Program-made: the position numbers and the translations under genes
The notes under the pieces: model-generated
What the model was told of the DNA's origin: nothing
Databases searched by the model: none
What the model saw: the letters and a program-made list of their open reading frames with translations, nothing else
Shown here: piece by piece, positions 19,715-29,478 of the stretch
Layout of the letters: each line of letters opens with the position of its first letter
Position numbering within the stretch: the first letter of the stretch is position 1
Origin: Pseudoalteromonas rubra
Lineage (GTDB): Bacteria; Pseudomonadota; Gammaproteobacteria; Enterobacterales; Alteromonadaceae
NCBI RefSeq assembly: GCF_005886805.2
Contig: NZ_CP045429.1
Coordinates: 776,501-840,500, forward strand
Length of the DNA stretch: 64,000 nt
Direction of reading: 5' to 3'

Positions 19715-21163
19715 TTGTCCTTTCGTAATATCACGTTTTCTACTTTGTGTCTGCTGGGCGCAGCGCAGGCCGTCGCTATGCCAACCGCTTTTTTACCTTT
19801 GGGTAAAGACAACATCCTGGAATACCAGATTGATCAGATGTTTGCTTTGATCGGTACGACACCAATGTCTAAGCCCTATCGTATCACTGAAGTTAATAAG
19901 ACTTTATCTGAACTTGAGCGTGTTGACCCAGCATTACATCAAAGCATCAAAACACGATTGGCACCCTACCTGGAAAGAGACGCAATCACACGTCGCGGGA
20001 TTAAGTTACGGGTTGACTCCGGCGACGTGCAGCAGCTTGCGAATGACCGTGGAAATTCTAGTAGCGAATATGCTGAATTGTCATTTGATGGGATATGGCG
20101 TGGTAGTGACACAAGCCTGGTTCAGCTTGGTGCTGAATATCGCGTCGATGCGGGCAAAGTGGTGCCTTATAATACGTTCTACGCCTTGGGTGGAGATAAC
20201 TTACAACTTACTTTGGGCTATAAAGAGCATTGGTTTTCGCCGTTCAAACATGGTGCTCAGGTCTATTCAAATAATGCACAAGCGCCACTATCTGCATCAG
20301 TGGGTTTGAATCTGCCATTGGAAAACTGGTGGAACTTTGACTTTGAGCTTTTCTATTCTGAATTGGAACATGTAGAAGAAGGCATTCTTTATCAAGACAC
20401 ACTGCATGACGGTACTCCTAAGCTGGCGGGTACGCATATTAGCTTCGAGCCGTTGGATAATTGGAAAATTGGTATTAACCGAATCATGCAGTTTGGTGGA
20501 GGCCCACGAGAGGTTGGAATCAAAGACGTGGTAAAAGCTTATTTTGACCCGGCCGGTAACGATAACGTAGGCCTGGTTGGTAGTTCCGACGAAGAGCTTG
20601 GAGATCAGTGGGCAAGTATTACATCGGTGTTCAAAACGAATTGGTTGATGCCGATTGAATGGTACCTTGAATACGGTGGAGAAGATACAAAAGAGCACAA
20701 GAACTATCAGTTTGGTAATATTGCGTCCAATTTTGGATTCTACCTGCCTGCACTTACTCACAGCCTGACATTCAGGTATGAATACTCCAATATGCACAGC
20801 TTATGGTACAAGAACTACATTTTTCCGAAGAATGGCAACACGAGAGATGGGTTTGTAGTGGGGCATGCTGTTGCGAATCAGCGTATATTTCAGGATGGCG
20901 TTCCCAGCCAGGGTCACCTTGTCGAGCTAACTTATCGAGAAAATCTGGACTCAATGTGGCGTTTGGAGCTATCCACGGTTAAAAATAGCAATCACTTTGT
21001 GACGTTCGATGTAGTGAATACTCGAAACTATGAGCAAGCCCGACAGCTTCAGCTAGCTAATACCCGACGTATTTATGACAAGCAAGTAGAGACATCGCTG
21101 ACCTATGGCAAAGATGTCTTTGGCGAAAGCTACACTTGGTTGTCTGTCAATGTATACTGGTAG
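19715..21163 (+). CDS. Capsule assembly Wzi family outer-membrane protein
   Basis: Outer-membrane beta-barrel of the Wzi family. Wzi itself anchors group 1 capsule to the cell surface. Support comes from the signal peptide, the helical N-terminal domain (EYQIDQMFALIG, RITEVNKTLSELERV), and the conserved barrel stretches FEPLDNWKIGINRIMQFGG and DQWASITSVFKTNW. I prefer the TTG at 19715: AAAGG lies 7 bases before it and the signal peptide (SFRNITFSTLCLLGAAQAVA) starts there, giving 482 residues against 479 for E. coli Wzi. The open frame begins at an ATG at 19646. No capsule export genes are seen in this window, so a broader polysaccharide or LPS surface role is possible. Confidence 0.85.
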   Translation: MSFRNITFSTLCLLGAAQAVAMPTAFLPLGKDNILEYQIDQMFALIGTTPMSKPYRITEVNKTLSELERVDPALHQSIKTRLAPYLERDAITRRGIKLRVDSGDVQQLANDRGNSSSEYAELSFDGIWRGSDTSLVQLGAEYRVDAGKVVPYNTFYALGGDNLQLTLGYKEHWFSPFKHGAQVYSNNAQAPLSASVGLNLPLENWWNFDFELFYSELEHVEEGILYQDTLHDGTPKLAGTHISFEPLDNWKIGINRIMQFGGGPREVGIKDVVKAYFDPAGNDNVGLVGSSDEELGDQWASITSVFKTNWLMPIEWYLEYGGEDTKEHKNYQFGNIASNFGFYLPALTHSLTFRYEYSNMHSLWYKNYIFPKNGNTRDGFVVGHAVANQRIFQDGVPSQGHLVELTYRENLDSMWRLELSTVKNSNHFVTFDVVNTRNYEQARQLQLANTRRIYDKQVETSLTYGKDVFGESYTWLSVNVYW

Positions 21164-21252
21164 TCTGGCGCACAGCGTCACCAATTAATTTAACACGGGT
21201 TAGTTTTGACTTTGTATCGATTACAGAGTCGCATTATTTATTAAGGATCACT

Positions 21253-21846
21253 ATGTCAATCAATGATCACATCAAACAAAGCTATCAGGCCAGTTTAGAG
21301 CGACATATGGCGTTGTTCGCAAAAATGGCTGATTATCATATCCAGTCCGTGGAATTACTGGCTGCCTGCAAAGCGACCCTGGATGCGGGTGGCAAGGTGA
21401 TTTGGTTTGGTAATGGTGGCAGTGCGGCCGATGCTCAGCATTTGGCAGCTGAGTTTGTGGTTCGCTACAAGCTCGAACGTGGTCCACTGGCGTCGATTGC
21501 TTTGACGACTGATACATCGATTTTAACGGCACACAGCAATGACTACCATTTCAATTCGGTTTTTGAACGTCAGGTGCAAGCGTTATGTAAACCACAAGAC
21601 TTGGTGATTGGCCTGACCACGTCAGGAACCAGTGAGAATATTAACCTGGCATTACAGGCTGCTAATGAGATTGGTGCATTCACCGTGGCTTTGACTGGGC
21701 GTACAGGTGGTACAGTGAAAGACATCGCTAAGTTGCCAATTATCATCGACTTTGATGAGACCGCGCGGATCCAGGAAGCCCATATGTTTATCGGGCACTG
21801 GTTATGTGAGGCGGTAGACATGGTCATTGCGGAGCAGTCGGCATGA
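21253..21846 (+). CDS. gmhA: Sedoheptulose-7-phosphate isomerase
   Basis: First step of ADP-L-glycero-D-manno-heptose synthesis: sedoheptulose 7-phosphate to D-glycero-D-manno-heptose 7-phosphate. The SIS fold is shown by [60 protein letters not shown] and [18 protein letters not shown] at 21253 has AAGGA 5 bases upstream and gives 197 residues; the open frame upstream to 21136 overlaps the wzi-like gene and is not needed. Overlaps hldE by 4 bases (ATGA). Confidence 0.95.
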   Translation: MSINDHIKQSYQASLERHMALFAKMADYHIQSVELLAACKATLDAGGKVIWFGNGGSAADAQHLAAEFVVRYKLERGPLASIALTTDTSILTAHSNDYHFNSVFERQVQALCKPQDLVIGLTTSGTSENINLALQAANEIGAFTVALTGRTGGTVKDIAKLPIIIDFDETARIQEAHMFIGHWLCEAVDMVIAEQSA

Positions 21847-23285
21847 ACCTGAGCGCGCTGAGAAACTTGAATCAGGCGAAGGTCCTGGTGGTTGGTGATG
21901 TCATGCTGGATCGCTACTGGCATGGTGATACTGGTCGTATTTCACCAGAAGCGCCTGTTCCCGTCGTCAAGGTAAGCAGCCTTGAAGATAAAGCGGGTGG
22001 TGCGGCAAACGTAGCGAAGAACATAGCGCATCTGGATGGTCAGGTCGGGTTACTGGGTCTGATTGGCGAAGATGACAATGGCCGTCAGCTAGAGTCTATT
22101 CTGGCAAAAGAACAAATCGCTTCACAACTTGTCAGCGTTGCTGAGTTGCCGACGATTGCAAAAATGCGCGTTATCAGTCGTCACCAGCAAGTCGTGCGAC
22201 TAGACCTGGAAGAGCCCTTTGTACAGTCTCACAGCAAATTGTTGTTAACCCGATTGGAACAAGTCGTCAATGACTATGATTTTGTTCTGTTTTCAGACTA
22301 TAACAAAGGCGCTTTAAGTTGCATCGAAGAGATGATTAGTGTGGCAAAGAGCGCGGGCAAAACGGTCCTGATTGACCCGAAGTCGTCTGATTTGACCCGT
22401 TATCGGGGCGCCGATTATATTACGCCAAACCTCAATGAATTCCGCCTGGCCGGCGGTGATTCCAGCAGTGAAGAAGCATTGACGATGAGTGCCCGTGCAT
22501 TGATAAAGCAGGCTGGCATTGGTGCTATGCTGCTGACTCGCTCTGAGCAGGGCATGTCACTGATCACCCAAGACGAGAAACATGACTTCGCTGCGCAGGT
22601 CCGGGAAGTCAGTGATGTTACCGGTGCGGGTGATACCGTTATTGCGACATTAACGACTATGTTGGGCGCAGGGTTATCGCCAAGTGAAGCGGTGGAGCTG
22701 GCAAATCTGGCTGCGGGAATTGCGGTGGCTAAACTGGGCGCGGCTACCGTGACACCAGAAGAGCTGAGCCGGAAACTGGGGCAATATTTGCGTCAGACTG
22801 GTGAACACTACCAAACCCCGTATGAAGAAGTACTAAAACACATTGAGTTTGCCAAACAAAATGGTGAAACCATTGTGTTCACCAATGGCTGCTTTGACAT
22901 TCTGCATGCAGGTCATGTTCGCTATCTGGCACAAGCCAAAGCCAGAGGAGACCGATTAGTGGTCGGGTTGAATAACGATGACTCCATTTCTCGTTTGAAA
23001 GGTCCTGAGCGTCCAATTAATCCACTGAACGAGCGGGCCATGGTTTTGTCTGCACTGGCTTCTGTTGACTGGGTGATCCCATTTGGTAAAGAGAGTGAGG
23101 GTGACACACCGGCTAAACTGATAGAACAGATCAGTCCACATATACTGGTCAAAGGTGGTGATTACCAGGTATCAGAGATAGCAGGAGCAGATCATGTCCT
23201 TGCTATGGGCGGCCAGGTAGAAGTGTTAGCGTTTCTGGATGGTTGCTCAACCTCTAATATCATTGCGAAAGCAAGAGAGACATAA
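21843..23285 (+). CDS. hldE: Bifunctional heptose 7-phosphate kinase / heptose 1-phosphate adenylyltransferase
   Basis: Supplies two steps of ADP-heptose synthesis. The N-terminal ribokinase-type domain (about 1-320) shows [24 protein letters not shown] and the catalytic [11 protein letters not shown]. The C-terminal nucleotidyltransferase domain (about 345-480) shows [16 protein letters not shown] with the HxGH motif and [19 protein letters not shown]. 480 residues is full length for the fused enzyme. Translationally coupled to gmhA by a 4-base overlap. The transcript ends in the hairpin at 23307. Confidence 0.97.
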   Translation: MNLSALRNLNQAKVLVVGDVMLDRYWHGDTGRISPEAPVPVVKVSSLEDKAGGAANVAKNIAHLDGQVGLLGLIGEDDNGRQLESILAKEQIASQLVSVAELPTIAKMRVISRHQQVVRLDLEEPFVQSHSKLLLTRLEQVVNDYDFVLFSDYNKGALSCIEEMISVAKSAGKTVLIDPKSSDLTRYRGADYITPNLNEFRLAGGDSSSEEALTMSARALIKQAGIGAMLLTRSEQGMSLITQDEKHDFAAQVREVSDVTGAGDTVIATLTTMLGAGLSPSEAVELANLAAGIAVAKLGAATVTPEELSRKLGQYLRQTGEHYQTPYEEVLKHIEFAKQNGETIVFTNGCFDILHAGHVRYLAQAKARGDRLVVGLNNDDSISRLKGPERPINPLNERAMVLSALASVDWVIPFGKESEGDTPAKLIEQISPHILVKGGDYQVSEIAGADHVLAMGGQVEVLAFLDGCSTSNIIAKARET

Positions 23286-23306
23286 TAGCGACGTCTGACG
23301 ATTAAG

Positions 23307-23333
23307 AAGCCGGTTTCACACCGGCTTTTTTTT
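23307..23333. terminator. Bidirectional terminator shared by hldE and kdkA
   Basis: AAGCCGGT / ACCGGCTT stem with 5-nt loop followed by a run of T, 22 bases after the hldE stop. The stop codon of the convergent kdkA gene lies in the loop/right arm, and the terminator's T/A tract encodes the Lys-Lys-Lys of KdkA's C-terminus. Confidence 0.9.
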
Positions 23334-24050
23334 CATTTCACTTTGATAGACATCGATAAAACTCTGCCAGTCTTGTGGCGGACAAAAGAACTGCGCAGAG
23401 CGGCTGGCTTCTTTTTTAAGTGAACGCGCGAGTCGGTCAATATTCGCCATTTGCCATTCTTTTGCAGGCGTTTTGAGCGCGCCTTTATCGAAATCAATGA
23501 GGTACACTTCTCCGCAATCATCGAACAGAATATTGTTGCAGTTCAAATCATCATGATAGGCGCCAGCGTGATGAAAGCGTGCCAGCGTGGAGGCAACCTG
23601 CTGCCAGCCTTGTGCACTGAGTGGCGCCGACTGCAGTCGTTCACACAGGCTTTGTGCGCCAGAGATGGCATGCGTCAGGATATCAGCGCGATAAATACCC
23701 GCTGATACGGTTACTTTGGCGCCTAAAGGAATGGGGACTGGTAAGCCCAAGTCGGCGAGTTGGTTTAGCAGGTGCAGCTCAAGGTATACCCGGGTGTGCT
23801 TAAGGCCTGTAAACACGTATTGATCTTTGAGTAACTTACCAATTAACCCGCCACGCCAGTAGTGCTTTAGAACGGCAACATCCTGGTCGGTATAGCGAAC
23901 GAACCAGGCTGCTGCGCGACCTTGTTTCGAGGTCACAACAGCATTTTTCTGCTGCCAGAATACCATATCGAACCAGTCCAGAGATAAAGTATCTGGGGTA
24001 TGGTTAGTTTGCAACAAGTAGTGATTGTGATGTTGTTCTATTTTGAGCAT
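23316..24050 (-). CDS. kdkA: 3-deoxy-D-manno-octulosonic acid kinase
   Basis: Phosphorylates Kdo on Kdo-lipid A, as in Haemophilus and Vibrio. 244 residues. The protein-kinase-like (RIO/lipopolysaccharide kinase) active site is clear: ARFHHAGAYHDDLNCNNILFD (catalytic Asp and Asn) and VYLIDFDKG (metal-binding DFD). The first half holds the nucleotide-binding lobe (YWRGGLIGKLLKDQYVFTGL). Convergent with hldE and divergent from the glycosyltransferase gene. The very C-terminus (KKKPV) is encoded by the shared terminator stem. Confidence 0.95.
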   Translation of the reverse strand: MLKIEQHHNHYLLQTNHTPDTLSLDWFDMVFWQQKNAVVTSKQGRAAAWFVRYTDQDVAVLKHYWRGGLIGKLLKDQYVFTGLKHTRVYLELHLLNQLADLGLPVPIPLGAKVTVSAGIYRADILTHAISGAQSLCERLQSAPLSAQGWQQVASTLARFHHAGAYHDDLNCNNILFDDCGEVYLIDFDKGALKTPAKEWQMANIDRLARSLKKEASRSAQFFCPPQDWQSFIDVYQSEMKKKPV

Positions 24051-24184
24051 GGCCGATTAATAGCAGGACTGAATTGATAAACGCTCAGTGTAACGGCTTT
24101 TGTTGTCTGGGAGAATCTCATAGGTTGCAAAATAGTGGGTTTTATTTAAGATCGGGTGCTTATTTTCAGTTACAGGCGAAATGT

Positions 24185-25228
24185 GTGTCTCAGGCAATTT
24201 CTTCCATTTGTATTCTCCGGCTTTCGGCCATTGGTGACGTGTGTCATGCCGTAGCGGCCGTACAAGCGATCCAGCGTGCGCACCCACAGGCGAAAATCAC
24301 CTGGGTTATAGGCAAGGTTGAAGCCATGCTGTTAGCCGGCTTGCCTGGGGTTGAGTTTGTTATCTTTGACAAGAAACAAGGTAAAGCGGCATTTAAGCAG
24401 CTTAAAGCACACTTTAAAGGGCACAAGTTTGATGTGCTTTTGCATATGCAAGTGGCGTTTCGCGCTAACCTTGCAGCACGTTGTATCCCGGCTAAAGTCA
24501 AAGTTGGGTTTGACAAAGGGCGTTCTAAGGAACTTCACTCGCTGGTTATTAATCAACGCATTGGTCCACAGCAGGAGCCGCATGTGCTGGAAGGGTTCCA
24601 GAACTTTGCCCGAGCGATAGGCGCTGAGTGTGACACGCCGAGTTGGGACATGCCCGTTAGCGATGAAGATAAACGTGAAGCGGAAGTTTTACTTGCCGGA
24701 CTGACACGTATCTTTGTGATTTCTCCCGCTGCCAGCAAGGCGGAGCGAAACTGGCTACCTGAGCGCTATGCTGCGCTGGCTGAACATGCTGCGGGACAAG
24801 GCTTTAGTGTGGTCCTGACAGGAGGCCCAACCGAATTGGAGCGCAATCTGAGTGAAGCCATCATTGCGCATGCGCAGTGTGATATTACTAACCTGGTTGG
24901 TAAAACCAAATTAAAAACCTTGCTGTGTGTGCTAGCGCAGGCACAGCTGGTTCTGGCACCGGATACTGGGCCTGCCCATATGGCGGTGACCGTTGGCACC
25001 CCGGTTATAGGTTTGTATGCGCATTCTAACCCCAAGCGCACGGGTCCGTATTTGTATCAGGAATATGTGGTAGAGGTCTATCATGACAACCTGATGGCGC
25101 AAAAGGGTAAAAGTGCTCAGCAACTTAAGTGGGGAACACGCGTAAAGGGCTGTGATTTGATGAGTCAAATTTCGGTTGAGCGGGTAGCAAAGATGTTTGA
25201 CCAGGTAGTAAAGCAGGAACAAATATGA
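24185..25228 (+). CDS. Glycosyltransferase family 9 protein (LPS heptosyltransferase type)
   Basis: ADP-heptose:LPS heptosyltransferase-like GT-B enzyme that adds heptose to the LPS inner core. Seen: ICILRLSAIGDVCHAVAAVQAIQ at the start, GKVEAMLLAGLPGVE, PAASKAERNWLPERYAALAEH, VLTGGPTELERN, and LAPDTGPAHMAVTVGTPVIGLYAHSNPKRTGP (ADP-heptose site). The open frame goes back to 24074, but the family begins right at this beta strand, so I chose the in-frame GTG at 24185 (347 residues); it lacks a strong ribosome site. Which heptose it adds (WaaC/WaaF/WaaQ type) cannot be told. Overlaps gmhB by 4 bases. Confidence 0.9.
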   Translation: MSQAISSICILRLSAIGDVCHAVAAVQAIQRAHPQAKITWVIGKVEAMLLAGLPGVEFVIFDKKQGKAAFKQLKAHFKGHKFDVLLHMQVAFRANLAARCIPAKVKVGFDKGRSKELHSLVINQRIGPQQEPHVLEGFQNFARAIGAECDTPSWDMPVSDEDKREAEVLLAGLTRIFVISPAASKAERNWLPERYAALAEHAAGQGFSVVLTGGPTELERNLSEAIIAHAQCDITNLVGKTKLKTLLCVLAQAQLVLAPDTGPAHMAVTVGTPVIGLYAHSNPKRTGPYLYQEYVVEVYHDNLMAQKGKSAQQLKWGTRVKGCDLMSQISVERVAKMFDQVVKQEQI

Positions 25229-25782
25229 CACATAAAGCCGTATTTCTGGACAGAGATGGGGTGATCAATCAGGATCATGCCTATGTGCATAAAATTGAAG
25301 ACTTTGAGTTTATCGATGGCGTGTTTGAGGCCTGCCATCAGTTCCAGGTGTTGGGCTATAAACTGATCGTGGTGACAAACCAGTCCGGTATTGGCCGGGG
25401 GTACTATGACGAAGCTCAGTTTGCGCGACTGACAGAGTGGATGTGCCAGCAGTTCAAGGCTCATGGTATCACCATTGATGGCGTCTATTTTTGCCCCCAC
25501 CACCCGCATAAAGCGCAGCCGCCTTATCAGCGTGAGTGTGCGTGCCGTAAACCGAACCCCGGTATGCTTTTAGAAGCCATTGCGGAGCATAACATTGACC
25601 CGAAACAAAGTATTATGGTGGGTGATAAGGGGTCGGATATTCAGGCGGCATTGGCTGCGGGAGTTAGTACTAAAATACTGGTTGAGTCGGGGCAGACTTT
25701 CAGTGAACAAGTGCGTGACTCAGCAGACTATGTGTGTGGATCACTATATCAGGCACTTGATCTGCCTCCGTTTATCTCATAA
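25225..25782 (+). CDS. gmhB: D-glycero-beta-D-manno-heptose-1,7-bisphosphate 7-phosphatase
   Basis: HAD phosphatase for the step between the two HldE reactions. The catalytic motif FLDRDGVIN sits near residue 8, followed by VVTNQSGIGRGYYDE, and by the zinc-binding loop CPHHPHKAQPPYQRECACRKP whose cysteines and histidines are typical of GmhB. The metal motif VGDKGSDIQAAL follows. 185 residues is normal. Coupled by a 4-base overlap to the heptosyltransferase gene, so precursor synthesis and transfer are co-expressed. Confidence 0.95.
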   Translation: MTHKAVFLDRDGVINQDHAYVHKIEDFEFIDGVFEACHQFQVLGYKLIVVTNQSGIGRGYYDEAQFARLTEWMCQQFKAHGITIDGVYFCPHHPHKAQPPYQRECACRKPNPGMLLEAIAEHNIDPKQSIMVGDKGSDIQAALAAGVSTKILVESGQTFSEQVRDSADYVCGSLYQALDLPPFIS

Positions 25783-25874
25783 GCGTTTACAAAGCGTCTG
25801 CGAACAAGATAATCACAATCCGTGCATTTAAGGTGCGAACCTTTTAAAATATAAGCAACGAATTTTATGACACA

Positions 25875-25927
25875 GCCGATATTGAGCATAAAGGATATCG
25901 GCATTTTAGTGTGTGCCAGGGGCACAC
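25875..25927 (+). promoter_or_regulatory. Two consecutive hairpins in the kbl leader
   Basis: Hairpin one: GCCGATAT / ATATCGGC (25875-25882 with 25895-25902), followed by ATTTTAG. Hairpin two: GTGTGCC-AGG...GGCACAC (25911-25917 with 25921-25927), a strong 7-bp stem with a 3-nt loop, 27 bases before the kbl ATG. The first could be the gmhB terminator; the second has no T tract and could be a leader structure or operator. Confidence 0.5.
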
Positions 25928-25954
25928 ACCCCGTGCAACTAATGGAGACTCCCG

Positions 25955-27151
25955 ATGAGAGCAGCGGCATTTTTCAGCCAGCTTCAGCAACAGATTGAAG
26001 AAGTAAAAGCTGAGGGTTTATACAAGAAAGAACGTGTGATCACTTCTCAGCAGCAAGCAGAAATTGCAGTATCAACTGGCGAAAGTGTTATTAACTTCTG
26101 TGCCAATAACTATCTTGGCCTGGCTAATCACCCGGATTTGATAGCGGCTGCTCAGGGTGGTCTGGATGAGCATGGATTTGGTGTTGCGTCTGTACGCTTT
26201 ATCTGTGGTACTCAGGATATCCATAAAACACTGGAAGCTAAAGTCAGTGAGTTCCTGCAAACTGAAGATACCATCTTGTACTCTTCTTGTTTTGATGCCA
26301 ATGCAGGTCTGTTCGAAACCATTTTAGGCCCTGAAGATGCCATTATTTCGGATTCACTGAATCATGCATCTATCATTGATGGTGTGCGCCTGTGTAAAGC
26401 GAAACGTTTCCGTTATGCCAATAATGACATGGCAGATCTTGAGAAGCAGCTGATTGCCGCTGATGAAGCAGGCGTGAAAACTAAATTGATTGCGACCGAT
26501 GGTGTGTTCTCAATGGACGGGGTGATTTGTAACCTGTCTGAGCTGTGCGATCTGGCAGACAAATACGATGCGTTGGTTATGGTTGATGATTCGCACGCAG
26601 TTGGTTTTGTGGGCGAAAATGGACGTGGTACGCCAGAGTACTGTGGCGTGATGGATCGCGTTGACATCATTACGGGTACTTTAGGTAAAGCGCTGGGTGG
26701 TGCATCAGGCGGTTATACCTCAGGTAAAAAAGAAATTGTTGAGTGGCTGCGTCAGCGCTCGCGCCCTTATTTGTTCTCAAACTCACTGGCCCCGTCTATT
26801 GTGACTGCGTCAATCAAAGTGCTGGACATGATGAAAGAAGGTGAGGCACTGCGTAACAAGCTATGGGAAAATGCTGCACACTTCCGCAGTAAAATGGAAG
26901 CGGCAGGCTTTACCTGTGCTGGTAAAGATCATGCGATTATTCCTGTCATGCTGGGAGATGCGAAAGTGGCCTCTGATATGGCGGATCGCTTATTAGCCGA
27001 AGGCATTTACGTGATTGGCTTCTCATACCCGGTTGTGCCTAAAGGTCAGGCACGTATCCGTACTCAGATCTCTGCGGCGCACACCACAGAGCAGCTGGAC
27101 AAGGCGATTGAAGCCTTCATTCGCATTGGTAAAGAACTGGGCGTGATTTAA
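25955..27151 (+). CDS. kbl: Glycine C-acetyltransferase (2-amino-3-ketobutyrate CoA ligase)
   Basis: PLP enzyme splitting 2-amino-3-ketobutyrate with CoA into glycine and acetyl-CoA, the second step of threonine breakdown. Full-length match to Kbl (398 residues): [52 protein letters not shown] and the PLP-lysine loop [19 protein letters not shown]. An AATGGAG ribosome site precedes ATG 25955. Upstream of tdh, the classical kbl-tdh order. Confidence 0.97.
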   Translation: MRAAAFFSQLQQQIEEVKAEGLYKKERVITSQQQAEIAVSTGESVINFCANNYLGLANHPDLIAAAQGGLDEHGFGVASVRFICGTQDIHKTLEAKVSEFLQTEDTILYSSCFDANAGLFETILGPEDAIISDSLNHASIIDGVRLCKAKRFRYANNDMADLEKQLIAADEAGVKTKLIATDGVFSMDGVICNLSELCDLADKYDALVMVDDSHAVGFVGENGRGTPEYCGVMDRVDIITGTLGKALGGASGGYTSGKKEIVEWLRQRSRPYLFSNSLAPSIVTASIKVLDMMKEGEALRNKLWENAAHFRSKMEAAGFTCAGKDHAIIPVMLGDAKVASDMADRLLAEGIYVIGFSYPVVPKGQARIRTQISAAHTTEQLDKAIEAFIRIGKELGVI

Positions 27152-27208
27152 TCACAGCCCTACAGCCTGGGCTGTGAGCGATTTTTAACGCAAGCTGATG
27201 GCTTGCGT
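27152..27208 (+). promoter_or_regulatory. Two intercistronic hairpins between kbl and tdh
   Basis: Immediately after the kbl stop codon comes a perfect 9-bp stem, TCACAGCCC / GGGCTGTGA (27152-27160 with 27169-27177), followed by GCGATTTTT. Then ACGCAAGC / GCTTGCGT (27188-27195 with 27201-27208), followed by GTTTC. Either could be a weak terminator or an mRNA-stabilising stem that sets kbl:tdh expression. Confidence 0.6.
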
Positions 27209-27229
27209 GTTTCTAATGAGTGAAAACAC

Positions 27230-28255
27230 ATGAAAGCACTATCCAAGTTAAAAGCAGAAGAAGGGATTTGGATGACGGATGCGCCCAAACCGGAAGTTGG
27301 GCATAACGATCTGCTGATCAAAATCCGTAAAACCGCCATTTGCGGTACTGATGTACACATTTATAAATGGGATGAATGGGCGCAAAACACCATTCCAACC
27401 CCTATGGTTGTTGGACATGAATACGTAGGTGAAGTCGTAGACATGGGCCAGGAAGTACGTGGCTTTGAGATTGGCGACCGTGTATCAGGTGAAGGTCACA
27501 TTACTTGTGGTCATTGTCGAAACTGTCGTGCCGGTCGTGTACATTTGTGCCGTAACACCGTAGGTGTGGGCGTCAATCGTGAGGGGTCGTTTGCAGAATA
27601 TCTGGTTATCCCTGCATACAATGCGTTTAAGATCCCTGATAACATCTCCGATGAACTGGCATCTATCTTTGACCCATTCGGTAATGCTGTACACACTGCC
27701 TTGTCTTTTGACCTGGTGGGTGAAGATGTGCTGATCACAGGTGCAGGCCCAATCGGAATTATGGCCGCCGCTGTTGCAAAACATGTGGGTGCACGCCATG
27801 TTGTGATCACGGACGTAAATGAATATCGTCTGGAGCTGGCTCGTAAAATGGGTGCAACCCGGGCTGTAAATGTGGCCGAAGAGCAACTTGAAGACGTGAT
27901 GGCAGAGTTAGGCATGACAGAAGGGTTTGATATCGGCCTGGAAATGTCGGGTGTGCCTGTGGCGTTCAATAGCATGCTGAACAACATGAACCATGGTGGT
28001 AAAATTGCCATGCTGGGTATTCCACCAAGCGATATGGCTGTTGACTGGAACCAGGTGATTTTCAAAGGGTTGGTGATCAAAGGTATTTATGGTCGCGAGA
28101 TGTTTGAAACTTGGTATAAAATGGCGAGTCTGATCCAGTCCGGTCTGAATTTAGACCCGATCATCACTCATCAGTTTCACGTTGATGAGTTCCAGCAAGG
28201 CTTTGATACGATGATCTCTGGTCAATCGGGTAAAGTGATCTTAAACTGGGACTAA
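27230..28255 (+). CDS. tdh: L-threonine 3-dehydrogenase
   Basis: Zinc, NAD-dependent oxidation of threonine to 2-amino-3-ketobutyrate, the substrate of Kbl. Medium-chain dehydrogenase features: catalytic zinc site [15 protein letters not shown] and [11 protein letters not shown]; structural zinc cysteines in [18 protein letters not shown] fold [18 protein letters not shown]. 341 residues equals the E. coli enzyme. Co-directional with kbl across 78 bases that hold two hairpins; terminated at 28276-28315. Confidence 0.97.
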   Translation: MKALSKLKAEEGIWMTDAPKPEVGHNDLLIKIRKTAICGTDVHIYKWDEWAQNTIPTPMVVGHEYVGEVVDMGQEVRGFEIGDRVSGEGHITCGHCRNCRAGRVHLCRNTVGVGVNREGSFAEYLVIPAYNAFKIPDNISDELASIFDPFGNAVHTALSFDLVGEDVLITGAGPIGIMAAAVAKHVGARHVVITDVNEYRLELARKMGATRAVNVAEEQLEDVMAELGMTEGFDIGLEMSGVPVAFNSMLNNMNHGGKIAMLGIPPSDMAVDWNQVIFKGLVIKGIYGREMFETWYKMASLIQSGLNLDPIITHQFHVDEFQQGFDTMISGQSGKVILNWD

Positions 28256-28275
28256 GGTCTACATGAGCCTGTTTT

Positions 28276-28315
28276 AAAACACCTCGGGTCCGTGACCGCT
28301 AACGAGGTGTTTTTT
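28276..28315 (+). terminator. Terminator after tdh
   Basis: AAAACACCTCG / CGAGGTGTTTTTT stem with a 16-nt loop, 20 bases past the tdh stop. Confidence 0.85.
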
Positions 28316-28342
28316 GTGTCTGCTTATTAATTAGAGAGTACT

Positions 28343-28660
28343 ATGAGTTTTAAACATATTTCAGTCGCCCAAACCAAAGAAATGTTGGCGCAATCTGAGC
28401 TGGTTATTGCTGATATCCGTGATGCTAACTCGTTTGCACAAGGACACATTCCGGGGGCGGAACATTTGTCGAATGATAACCTGGGACATTTTTTACAGGA
28501 AAAAGAGTTCGAGCACCCAATTATCGTGGTGTGCTATCACGGGATCAGCTCTCAAGGTGCTGCAAATTACCTGGTTGAACAAGGGTTTGAAGAGGTATAC
28601 AGCATGGATGGCGGTTTCACACAGTGGGCGCAAGAACTTCCGGATAGTGTAGCAAAATGA
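28343..28660 (+). CDS. glpE: Thiosulfate sulfurtransferase GlpE
   Basis: Single-domain rhodanese, cytoplasmic; moves sulfane sulphur from thiosulfate to cyanide or thiols. 105 residues. The active-site loop CYHGISSQGAANYL (catalytic Cys) matches E. coli GlpE closely; DANSFAQGHIPGAEHL and MDGGFTQWAQ are the other rhodanese marks. The stop overlaps the glpG start (ATGA), the same pair as in E. coli, here without the glpR regulator. Confidence 0.95.
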   Translation: MSFKHISVAQTKEMLAQSELVIADIRDANSFAQGHIPGAEHLSNDNLGHFLQEKEFEHPIIVVCYHGISSQGAANYLVEQGFEEVYSMDGGFTQWAQELPDSVAK

Positions 28661-29478
28661 AACTGTTAGGCTCCCACAATAACCCACGCGCGGTTCAGGG
28701 AGTTGCGGACTATCTGAAAACGCATCATATCGAGTGCCGGGTGACCAGTGAAGATGGGCAGCAGGCTTCTGTGTGGGTTGCTGAGCAACACTGGTCTCAG
28801 GCCAGTGAGATCTGGCAGGAATTTGTCGCAGATCCCTATCAGGATAAATACCTGGCAGCGTCCTGGCAACTTGCACCGAAAGAATCTCCGCTTGTATATC
28901 AGGGCACCAAACTGAACTTGTGGCAGCGTTTTACCCAGCTAAGCTGGATGCTCAAAGCCGTTTTTATCCTCTCTTTGGGGATATTCATGAGCTTCTTTGT
29001 GTATGGCGTTGAGCCGGTGTTTGACACTTTGCAGTTTGACCCTCATACCCCCTGGCGCTGGATCACTCCCGCTTTTTTGCATTTTGGCCTGCTACATTTG
29101 GTTTTTAATCTGTCCTGGTGGATTTATCTGGGTAATATGATTGAGCGTCGCTTGGGTAATTGGGTGCTCTGGACTGTCTTTGTGGCTGGTGCATTGCTGA
29201 GCAACTGGATGCAGTATTTGTTAGCCGATGCGAATTTTGGCGGTCTCAGTGGTGTGGTTTATGCCTTGCTGGGCTTTTGCTGGATCCATTCTGTTAAACA
29301 TCCACAGTCTCCTCCTTTGATAGGAACCCCTGTCGTTGGCTTTATGTTAATTTGGATGGTGTTGGGCTTTACGGACGTATTATTTGTCAATATGGCGAAC
29401 TGGGCACACTTGTTTGGCTTATTGGCTGGTATGGGGGTCGCAATGCTGTTGCGTGTTCGCGATTCTGGCCAGGTTTAA
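28657..29478 (+). CDS. glpG: Rhomboid intramembrane serine protease GlpG
   Basis: Cuts transmembrane helices within the inner membrane. Residues 1-75 form the cytoplasmic domain (RAVQGVADYLKTHHIECRV). Six membrane helices follow. The catalytic serine lies in GGLSGVVYALLGF and the catalytic histidine in NWAHLFGLLAGMG; the HFGLLHLVFNLSWWIYLG region supplies the conserved His/Asn. 273 residues, normal. Translationally coupled to glpE. Confidence 0.96.
   Translation: MKLLGSHNNPRAVQGVADYLKTHHIECRVTSEDGQQASVWVAEQHWSQASEIWQEFVADPYQDKYLAASWQLAPKESPLVYQGTKLNLWQRFTQLSWMLKAVFILSLGIFMSFFVYGVEPVFDTLQFDPHTPWRWITPAFLHFGLLHLVFNLSWWIYLGNMIERRLGNWVLWTVFVAGALLSNWMQYLLADANFGGLSGVVYALLGFCWIHSVKHPQSPPLIGTPVVGFMLIWMVLGFTDVLFVNMANWAHLFGLLAGMGVAMLLRVRDSGQV

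Noticed and set aside
21136..21252. N-terminal extension of gmhA
   Set aside because: Overlaps the wzi-like gene's end; the ATG at 21253 has its own ribosome site and aligns with GmhA.
24074..24184. N-terminal extension of the heptosyltransferase frame
   Set aside because: Family proteins start at the ICILRLSAIGD strand; the extension has no similarity and overlaps the kdkA upstream region.
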